In this document: one piece after another, positions 57,320 through 64,000 of the stretch
Layout: each line of letters starts with the position of its first letter
Position numbering within the stretch: position 1 is the stretch's first letter
Assembly (NCBI RefSeq): GCF_002607855.1
Contig: NZ_AWQQ01000091.1
Coordinates: 73,921-137,920 of the forward strand
Source of the DNA: Desulforamulus profundi
Lineage (GTDB): Bacteria; Bacillota_B; Desulfotomaculia; Desulfotomaculales; Desulfotomaculaceae
Direction: 5' to 3'
DNA: 64,000 nt
Translations under genes and position numbers: made by a program
The notes under the pieces: model-generated
Seen by the model: only the letters and a program-made list of their open reading frames with translations
Database searches by the model: none
What the model was told of the DNA's origin: nothing

Positions 57320-58471
57320 CTAAACACCAAAGATTAATCTTACGTTCAAAACCAGCAACCTGAACAATTCCCTGGTGGGTGGCGCCATGGCAATCACCAC
57401 TGCAAGCGGCACCAGGCCGGCAAGCAATATCTGACCCACATATTTCATTTTGACACGGTTTTTATAAAGCTGACTGACACCTTTGGCATCCACCAGGATG
57501 TCTCCAACCTTCAGGCGGACCAGGAATGTACTGGCCATCCCCTTGCGGCCCTTTTCCAAAAAGTCCAACATATTGGAGTGGGTACCTACTGCTACGATCA
57601 GCTCGGTACCCTTTTCATAGGCTAACATCATGGCAATGTCTTCACTTGTGCCGGGGGCCGGAAAGACCTTCGCGTTTAAACCAAGGGCCTTGATTCTTTC
57701 CATGCCCGGCGCCCTGCCGTCGGGATAGGCGTGAACCACCAGTTCCGCACCACTGCAAAGGGCTTTGTCGGTGGTGCTGTCCATATCACCGATAATCAGA
57801 TCCGGGGTATAACCAAATTCCAACAAGGCGTCGGCTCCCCCGTCCACCCCGATAAGTATGGGTTGAACCTCATCAATATAAGATTTAATGGCATTCAGGT
57901 CCTTTTTATAATTATGACCTCTTACCACAATTAGGGTATGCCTGCCCTTAAAAGAAGTGTTTACCTCCGGTATGTTCAGTCCCCCACAAACAAAATCCAC
58001 TTCGTTGCGGGCGTAGTCCAGTGTATTGTGAATAAACCGGGATAACACCCGGTCCATACGGCTGCGGGATTGCTCCATGTGTTCTTTAACCTGTTTCAAG
58101 GTCAAGGGGGTTCCTGTTGCCAGGGTCTCGCCATTTCGTAAAACAACGTTGTCCCGTATTTCCAGTTCATCCCCCTCAATTACTTTCTCCATAATGTCTT
58201 TACCGACATTATCAAGGATGGGAATACCAGCCTTCAACAGAGTAATGGGGCCCTGGTTGGGATAATCGTCGCTTAGTGAAGGCGCAGCGTTTATAACAGC
58301 CTTTACCTTCGCGGCAATCAGCGAATCAGCGGCAACTTTATCAAGCTCATGATGACAGATTACAGCAATCTCATTGGTGTGTATTCTTTTGGCTAAATCT
58401 TTCGTTCTTTTATCAACTCGGGCGATTGCTTTACAATTCACTACACAAATCACCACCTTACCAACTTTCAT
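57320..58471 (-). CDS. SteA-like protein with thiamin pyrophosphokinase-like domain
   Basis: 383 aa. N-terminal part with VINAAPSLSDDYPNQGPITL, a middle TPK-like fold (LIGVDGGADALLEFGYTPDLI, IIGDMDST, TSEDIAMMLAYE), and a C-terminal membrane segment (QILLAGLVPLAVVIAMAP). In actinobacteria SteA with SteB works at the cytokinetic ring and envelope; the paired arrangement is preserved here. Upstream region has no further gene until 58667 on the other strand. Confidence 0.85.
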   Translation of the reverse strand: MKVGKVVICVVNCKAIARVDKRTKDLAKRIHTNEIAVICHHELDKVAADSLIAAKVKAVINAAPSLSDDYPNQGPITLLKAGIPILDNVGKDIMEKVIEGDELEIRDNVVLRNGETLATGTPLTLKQVKEHMEQSRSRMDRVLSRFIHNTLDYARNEVDFVCGGLNIPEVNTSFKGRHTLIVVRGHNYKKDLNAIKSYIDEVQPILIGVDGGADALLEFGYTPDLIIGDMDSTTDKALCSGAELVVHAYPDGRAPGMERIKALGLNAKVFPAPGTSEDIAMMLAYEKGTELIVAVGTHSNMLDFLEKGRKGMASTFLVRLKVGDILVDAKGVSQLYKNRVKMKYVGQILLAGLVPLAVVIAMAPPTRELFRLLVLNVRLIFGV

Positions 58472-58594
58472 TCTAATGTTATAAATACGTTAAGTCAAGT
58501 ATACCCATAGGAGTTTCATGCTATTATTTTCCCTAAAAGGTAGAAATTTCAAAAACCTTTGCCAATCCCACAGATAAATTTTTCTTAACATTGA

Positions 58595-58622
58595 TTGACA
58601 TTTGTCTGTATTATGTTATGCT
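58595..58622 (+). promoter_or_regulatory. Promoter of the Cys-rich small protein
   Basis: TTGACA (58595) and TATGCT (58617) with a 16-base spacer, 45 bases before the GTG start. Confidence 0.45.
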
Positions 58623-58666
58623 TTTTTCTATATTCATTTTTAAATGGGTGACAGAGGTGATGCTTT

Positions 58667-58882
58667 GTGTCCTGTGAAAACTGCAAGTTTCAGAGAAAAA
58701 TTATCCTAAACAAACAGGTTTACCCGTCCTGTATTTTAGCCATACCGGAAGTGACAAAAAAATGTACCTACGTCAGTGGATTTGAACTGGTAAATAAGTA
58801 CGGTAGGGAAAAGATAGAGAGTCTGTTAAATAAGTCCATTCCCGATTGCCAGGATTTTGTCCTTCGAGAACCTGAATGCTAA
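58667..58882 (+). CDS. Small cysteine-containing protein (71 aa)
   Basis: GTG start with AGAGGTGATGCTTT upstream. CENCKFQRKI, YPSCIL, KKCTYV and PDCQDFV provide five cysteines in a pattern suggestive of a metal or disulfide site. No family recognised. Last host gene before the mobile element; own promoter. Confidence 0.65.
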   Translation: MSCENCKFQRKIILNKQVYPSCILAIPEVTKKCTYVSGFELVNKYGREKIESLLNKSIPDCQDFVLREPEC

Positions 58883-58961
58883 AGTAAAAAACACGTCCTT
58901 TAGGCGCATTTCCATAGGGACATTTTATGAACCATGGATATTGTGTGAGGCAGACAGCAGA

Positions 58962-60626
58962 TTAAGCTGTCTGCCTTTGCCGTTGTTCGGCTATCTTTTC
59001 GGCTTCTTCAGCGAAAGCACCGACAACGCCAATGTCACGGTAGTGAATTATGATTTCCTGCTCTGCAGTTCTGGAGTACCTTTCCGCTCGTTCGCCGATC
59101 TCGATCTTCTCGATAAATACGTTCAGCAGTTCACCGCTTAGCTCGTTTATCTCGGTATACCGTTTCGCCTTATCGATAAACCTGGTGACATTGGAGATGG
59201 AGTCCTGTAGTTCTTCGATCCGCTCCGCAATCTGAGGGATTCGCTCCTTCAGGCTTTTTTGTTCTGCGTTGTAATCTCCGGACAGCATCCTGAACTGCTC
59301 GTTGGTCACCTTGCCAAGCACATTATCCTCATATAACCGTTTAAACAAAGTACTGAGCTCTGTGTCCCTTCGGCGCATCAATTCCAGTTCTCTCTGGAGC
59401 CGCTCAATCTCACGTCGAGTTTCGGCATTGTTTTTCCGGTTAATGTACTGGATGAATAGCGCCTCCCGCTGCCTTGCGAAGTGAGTAACTCTCAGCAAAT
59501 CATCCAGGACGATTGCCGCCAGATGGACTTCCCGAAGGTAATGTGCACTGCACTTTTCCTTACCGCGTTTTCTGTAGGTAGAGCACATGAAGTTGTTTTT
59601 TACGGCAGCCATTGTATGCGCCCGATGGAGTACCATCTTTTCACCACAGTCGATGCACCGAACCAGACCAGAGAACATATCCTGTTCAGCCATGTTCGCC
59701 CTGCGCCTTCTGCGCTTACGGATATCCTGCACGATGTCCCATGTTTCCTTTGTAATTAACGGTTCATGCGTGTTTTCAAACCTCAGATGCTCTGACTTGG
59801 GACGGTCAATCCGCTTCTTATTTTTATAGGACAGCGTTGTATACTGCAGGCTGATGGTGTGACCGATATAAACCTCATCTTCCAGAATTTTGGCTACCAT
59901 GGTGTTGTTCCAGGTGTATGGTCTTGTTACATCTACATTGGTCAGAAGGACGCCGGTCTTGCTGTAGTAATAATAACCGGGAGAGAATACCTGCTCTTTG
60001 TTAAGCTGTTTTGCAATCTGAGTAGGGCCTTTCCCTCCGACACAGAGACTGAATATCCTCTGAACAACTGGTGTAGCATCCTCATCGGGAACAATCTTGC
60101 TTTTGGGATTGTTCTCATCCTTCTTGTAACCATAGGGTGCCCTGGTTGCCACACGCTCGCCCCGTTCCGCCTTGGATTTCACGACTGCGCGGATTTTCCT
60201 GCTGGTGTCTTTGGCGTAGAAATCATTGAACAGATTAACGAACGGGGTAAAATCGTTATCACCATAGAGGCTGTCCACGTTGTTGTTGACGGCGATGAAG
60301 CGGACTCCGTAGCTGGGGAATATCATCTCAGTATACTGCCCAACCAGTAAATAATCTCTGCCGAGACGGGACATATCCTTAACGATAATCGTAGCCACTT
60401 CGTCGTTTTCCACCATCTTCATCAGCTCTTTCCACGCAGGGCGGTTGAAGTTTGTGCCGCTGTAGCCATCATCAGAAAGGAAGAGAATGTTCTCAAAGCC
60501 GTTGTCGGCGGCGTATTTCTCTAGCATCAGCCTTTGATTCTGGATGCTGTTGGATTCGCCCTCACGCTCGTCCTCCTGGCTCAGCCTGCCATAGAGTATT
60601 GTGTATTTTTGGTTTGCCCGTTTCAT
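58962..60626 (-). CDS. Large serine recombinase of an integrative element
   Basis: 554 aa from ATG 60626 (AAAAGGAGGTATTT). Resolvase catalytic domain YTILYGRLSQEDEREGESNS with the nucleophile Ser region, DDGYSGTNFNRPAW, IVKDMSRLGRDYLLVG; then a recombinase domain, a zinc ribbon (CIDCGEKMVL...CSAHYL), coiled coil, and a DUF4368-type C-terminus (EINELSGELLNVFIEKIEIG). Typical of Tn4451/ICE elements that integrate by large serine recombination. The element end and attachment site should lie between 58883 and 58961. Confidence 0.93.
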   Translation of the reverse strand: MKRANQKYTILYGRLSQEDEREGESNSIQNQRLMLEKYAADNGFENILFLSDDGYSGTNFNRPAWKELMKMVENDEVATIIVKDMSRLGRDYLLVGQYTEMIFPSYGVRFIAVNNNVDSLYGDNDFTPFVNLFNDFYAKDTSRKIRAVVKSKAERGERVATRAPYGYKKDENNPKSKIVPDEDATPVVQRIFSLCVGGKGPTQIAKQLNKEQVFSPGYYYYSKTGVLLTNVDVTRPYTWNNTMVAKILEDEVYIGHTISLQYTTLSYKNKKRIDRPKSEHLRFENTHEPLITKETWDIVQDIRKRRRRRANMAEQDMFSGLVRCIDCGEKMVLHRAHTMAAVKNNFMCSTYRKRGKEKCSAHYLREVHLAAIVLDDLLRVTHFARQREALFIQYINRKNNAETRREIERLQRELELMRRRDTELSTLFKRLYEDNVLGKVTNEQFRMLSGDYNAEQKSLKERIPQIAERIEELQDSISNVTRFIDKAKRYTEINELSGELLNVFIEKIEIGERAERYSRTAEQEIIIHYRDIGVVGAFAEEAEKIAEQRQRQTA

Positions 60627-60730
60627 AAATACCTCCTTTTCGTCTGGCAAACCGATACGGAATGTTGGGACTGCGGATTGCTCCGCAATCCCAAGCATAC
60701 CGAAGAGTTTGCCAGAAGTCTACTGAATTT

Positions 60731-61156
60731 TCAGAAAGATTTTCGCTCTTTTTCCAGCTCCTTATCGATCAGGGAGAGGAGCTTATCTGTGGGTAATGAG
60801 GCGGCGGCTTTGGGGAACACAGAGCTTACGGCGAACTTTTTCCCGCCCACAATCATGTGGCGTTCGAGACATATACTGTCGGACTGCTCCTTTAATTCCG
60901 TATCCCCAAACAGCGGAATAGGTTTACCATCAAGCGTTCTGTCCTTGATTCCCACCGTTTCGTAGCTACCCCAGACGCCGGTTTCGATGTAGTGTTGGGA
61001 TTCTATTTTGGTTTTCCTGCCCCATAGCCGGTGCTTCCGTATGCCCATCTCTTTAAACAGTTCCTCGATTTTTGGTCTGCTCGGATGCCCATTCGGGAGC
61101 AAAAAAATGTACTCAGGAAAAACATAAGCGGTGATACATTCCTGTTGTGGTTTCAT
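60731..61156 (-). CDS. Mobile-element hypothetical protein
   Basis: 141 aa from ATG 61156 (GGAAGAATGAAATC); a start 9 codons upstream is possible. Contains YVFPEYIFLLPNGHPSRPKI, KEMGIRKHRLWGRKTKIESQ and a lysine-rich C-terminal helix. Not recognised. Its 5' end overlaps the 3' end of the next upstream ORF, indicating co-transcription with the recombinase. Confidence 0.65.
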   Translation of the reverse strand: MKPQQECITAYVFPEYIFLLPNGHPSRPKIEELFKEMGIRKHRLWGRKTKIESQHYIETGVWGSYETVGIKDRTLDGKPIPLFGDTELKEQSDSICLERHMIVGGKKFAVSSVFPKAAASLPTDKLLSLIDKELEKERKSF

Positions 61157-61160
61157 GATT

Positions 61161-61573
61161 TCATTCTTCCTTTCTGTTTTCATGCTGAAAATTATAGATC
61201 TCTTCGAAGGTCGGCAGGCTTTCGAGCTTCCTTACTTCATCTGAACAAATATGGCGCAGCTGCGCATCGTATCGTCCGACACCTTCATTTGTGAGGCAAG
61301 CAGGTGGCTGAAAATCGAAAGCTCAACGGCAATTTTGTACTGTCCTGTGCCGAAGGTTTTTCCGATTTGCTCCACCCTTTGCTGTACTTTTGTGGCAAAT
61401 ATGTCATCAAAGAATTTAGGATTTTGCTCCGCGTTTAGGTATCCGGAGTAGAATTCGATGGCCTTTTCTACGAAGGTATTGCGTGAATCGGCATGCGCTT
61501 TGCGGCGGTTTTCATCGCAGAGAGAAAGATGTTTCTGCGTTAAAGCCAGCCCTGTTTTTACTCTTTGATCCAT
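61161..61573 (-). CDS. Mobile-element hypothetical protein, frame interrupted
   Basis: 137 aa from ATG 61573 (AAAGGAGAAAACC upstream) after one missing base near 61250 (RSC-HICSDEVRKLESLPTF). KTGLALTQKHLSLCDENRRK, DSRNTFVEKAIEFYSGYL, then a helical body. The first part resembles short ribbon-helix-helix-type helices, but no family can be named. Lies between the RepA-like gene and the recombinase cassette. Confidence 0.6.
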
Positions 61574-62052
61574 ATATGGTTTTCTCCTTTCCGTTTGTAA
61601 TTTTGATAAGGTACCACTAAATGTACACCTACGACTCCATGCCAAATGCCGTAATGAGGCGGATTATTCTAATAGAGCCTTTTCTTACAACCACCTTTTA
61701 AGGTACCAAGAGGCGATTAACGACCACCTAAGAGGTACGGTCCCCGACCCGCATTGCGGGGCGGTGTTTCCGGCGCGGGGAACCTCTTACAGCACCTCGC
61801 CTTTAACCTGCATGGTTTTCGACCCCATGGTTCACCCCCAATTCGGCGTTTTTATGCCACTGCAGAGTATCGGTTCTGTCCATCAGCCATATTCTCGCGA
61901 CACACGCTCTGACCGAGAAAGTGAGCCATGATGGATTGCTTTTTCGCTGATATGATACTGGCGGCATATAAAGTGAGCCAACATGGTTACTTTTCTGTTC
62001 AGGTATTCTCGGGAAGGGTGCAAGGGTGCAAAGTATATAATACATTGCACCC
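61574..62052. other. Structured non-coding region of the mobile element
   Basis: No gene. It holds AAGAGGT...ACCTCTT arms (61730-61736 with 61782-61788) enclosing a CCCGCATTGCGGG hairpin; a direct repeat AAAGTGAGCCA at 61918-61928 and 61970-61980; and an AAGGGTGCAA/TTGCACCCTT inverted repeat (62022-62054) at the end of the RepA-like gene. A control or transfer/replication site is possible, not shown. Confidence 0.45.
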
Positions 62053-62815
62053 TTACATCCTTGAATCAGATTTCCGCCAGTACCAACGGTTTCCGACCTT
62101 ATACGAATCCACTCCGACATTTTTCTTTGCAATGTTGACTGTCCGTTCGGAGATACCCAGCTCTGCTGCACGGCGAAGCACATCGTCCGCTGGAACAGGC
62201 TTGGCAAGCATCCTTCTGAGTTCATCCTCCATCTGCGCTGTCTTGGTTTGCACCGAACCTACGCCGGAGAGAACATCGTCCACCGATACATCGCAATAAC
62301 CAATCCACTGAAAGCCGTTCTCAGCATCCAGAGAGAAAGCGATGGATTTACCCTCCGGCGCCAGACTGCTTTTATCATGAGCAACGACACGAACAGCGGG
62401 ATCGCTTTTCAGTCTGCCGACCAGAAGCACACTCCTTGCCGCCGCTCGAAAGTCGATGGAGCCAAGTCCACGGTAGGATGATTTCAATCCCTGCGCCTTG
62501 TTCATGTGTCCGATGAGTATAATGGCACAGCCTGTCCGGTCAGCCATGGCGCACAGACGCTTGAACACAGGACGCACTTCATTGGCTCGGTGCATATCCA
62601 CGTTATCGCCGAGATACGCCTGCAGCGGATCAAGGACAATCAGCTTTGCGCCCGTTTCCCGCACAGCCTGCTCCAGCCGTTCATCGCATAATGTCAGCTC
62701 CTTGTCAGTTTCATCAATGACCAGTACATGGGAACAGTCAGCGCCGGATGCCTCCAGCCTCGGCTTAATGGTATCCGCCAGACCATCCTCCGCCGACTGG
62801 TAGATGACTCTGTAA
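62053..62815 (-). pseudogene. RepA-like RecA-fold ATPase, N-terminus lost
   Basis: The readable frame runs from VIYQSAEDGLADTIKPRLEA through LIVLDPLQAYLGDNVDMHRA (Walker B) and IILIGHMNKAQGLKSSYRGL to a C-terminal winged-helix-like part (LGISERTVNIAKKNVGVDSY). This is an AAA_25-type helicase/primase-associated ATPase of mobile elements. Everything before residue VIYQ, including Walker A, is replaced by the IS256 sequence at about 62815. Co-directional with the recombinase. Confidence 0.75.
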
Positions 62816-64000
62816 AGAACAGATTGGCTACAGAATTAGCTAAGGAATGCAAAAGCATGGATGATGTCCATAACATGCTGAGGGATCTTTTTAAGGACAC
62901 CATTCAAAAAATTCTCGAGGCGGAAATGGATGCCCACCTGGGCTATGAAAAACATGACCCTGCCGGGGATCTTTCTGGCAACAGTAGGAACGGATACAGT
63001 AAAAGACTGTTCAGACCCAAATGGGCAGAACAGAAATTAAGATTCCCCGTGATCGTAACGGCGAGTTTGAACCACAAATCATCAAGAAATACGAAACTAC
63101 GGCCAATGAACTGGAAGAACAAATTATTGCCATGTATGCTAAGGGCATGTCCACCAGGGATATAGAGGACCATATGCGGGATATTTATGGCATTGAAGTC
63201 TCTGCAGCTATGGTCAGCAAAGTGACTGATAAAATCCTACCTATGATTGCAGAATGGCAATCCAGACCGTTGGATCGGGTTTACCCCGTAGTCTTCCTTG
63301 ATGCTATTCACTTCAAAGTGCGTAAGGATAACCGCATTGTCAATAAAGCAGCCTATAGTGTACTGGCCATTAATATGAACGGCCAAAAAGAAATACTAGG
63401 CATCTGGATTGGCGAGCATGAAAGTGCCAGTTTCTGGCTTGGCGTATGTAATGACCTCAAAAATAGGGGGTTGAAGACATTTTAATAGCCTGTAAAGACG
63501 GTCTTTCCGGCTTTAGCGAGGCCATTAACGCTGTTTTCCCCAGGACAAGGATACAATTATGTGTTATTCACCAAATTCGTAACTCTATGAAATATGTAAC
63601 CTACAAGGAGCAGAAGGCGGTAATGGCCGACCTTAAGAAGGTTTACCAGGCATTAACCCTTGAAGAAGCCGAATTTGCCTTTGAGGAATTTAAGGAGAAA
63701 TGGGGTAAGAAACACCCCATCATCATCAAGTCTTGGGAAAACAACTGGCTGGAACTAACGGCATATTTTGAATACCCTTATGAGATCAGGAAAATGATCT
63801 ACACCACCAACATCATTGAAGGATACCACCGGCAGTTAAGAAAGGTGACAAAAACCAAAACTGCTACCCAACGGATGATGCTTTGAAAAAGATTATTTAC
63901 CTGGCAACAGAATCAATCTCAAAGAAGTGGACTATGCCAATCCGGGAATGGAGGAATTGTATCTCCCAACTTGCAATTTACTTTGGGGATAGAATTCAGC
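62815..64000 (+). pseudogene. IS256-family transposase, broken, reaches the right edge
   Basis: Reads from KNRLATELAKECKSMDDVHN through IPRDRNGEFEPQIIKKYETT, MYAKGMSTRDIEDHMRDIYG, VFLDAIHFKVRKDN (catalytic Asp), YTTNIIEGYHRQLRK to a C-terminal QLAIYFGDRIQ at the edge. Three frame breaks (near 63007, 63473, 63878) and a missing start. The left end abuts the truncated RepA gene without a visible terminal inverted repeat, so a deletion joined them. Confidence 0.85.

Noticed and set aside
61803..62225. 140-aa minus-strand ORF overlapping the RepA-like gene
   Set aside because: A shadow frame: no ribosome site, irregular composition, and it overlaps a recognised ATPase in another frame.

Overview
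The window looks like a chromosomal segment of an anaerobic, endospore-forming Firmicute of the Desulfotomaculum / Desulforamulus / Peptococcaceae type. This rests on gene content only: dacF-spoIIAA-spoIIAB-sigF, spoVAC-AD-AEB-AEA-AF, spoIIM and an alpha/beta SASP, together with two selenocysteine formate dehydrogenases, a 2-oxoacid:ferredoxin oxidoreductase, an [FeFe] hydrogenase and 2-hydroxyacyl-CoA dehydratase activators. No rRNA or tRNA gene was recognised. Almost all host genes are on the minus strand.

Layout. 0-10.5 kb: DHH/CBS/CCA-type nucleotidyltransferase (cut by the left edge), lysA, small ORFs, tex, and a split acyl-CoA dehydratase activase cluster. 10.6-13 kb: small spore-former-type ORFs and a Tat-exported [FeFe] hydrogenase under a promoter overlapped by a Fur-box-like site. 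13-20 kb: accessory zone with an integrase remnant, two c-di-GMP signalling genes (one decayed), an Xre regulator and IS3/IS21 remnants. 20-33.6 kb: formate island, with a cytosolic NADH-linked formate dehydrogenase (NuoE-like, NuoF-like, FdhA), then a Tat-exported membrane formate dehydrogenase operon (tatA, fdhA, fdhB, NrfD-like, fdhE, tatC), and divergent mobA. 33.8-47.7 kb: spoVA operon, relics of fabG/maoC, sigF operon, dacF, pdp, deoB, xerD, a DUF441 protein, SASP and spoIIM. 48-58.9 kb: ComB-like and DUF3866 proteins, an M20 peptidase, the korDABC operon, a decayed ATPase, and a MraY-like/GT2/SteB-like/SteA-like envelope cluster. 59-64 kb: end of a mobile element with a large serine recombinase, two small proteins, a truncated RepA-like ATPase and a broken IS256 transposase.

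How it fits together. MobA supplies bis-MGD for both formate dehydrogenases, FdhE matures the exported one, and TatA/TatC export it. The reading is of formate and hydrogen oxidation at the membrane coupled to cytosolic formate/NADH/ferredoxin exchange. The sporulation block links commitment (SpoIIA/SigF) to DPA uptake (SpoVA).

Caveat. About two dozen otherwise normal, often essential genes are broken by one-base frame changes, nearly always an apparent deletion in or beside a short homopolymer. I read these as consensus errors and give each such gene as one CDS with the break noted. Two in-frame TGA codons, in contrast, are genuine selenocysteine codons with visible SECIS hairpins.
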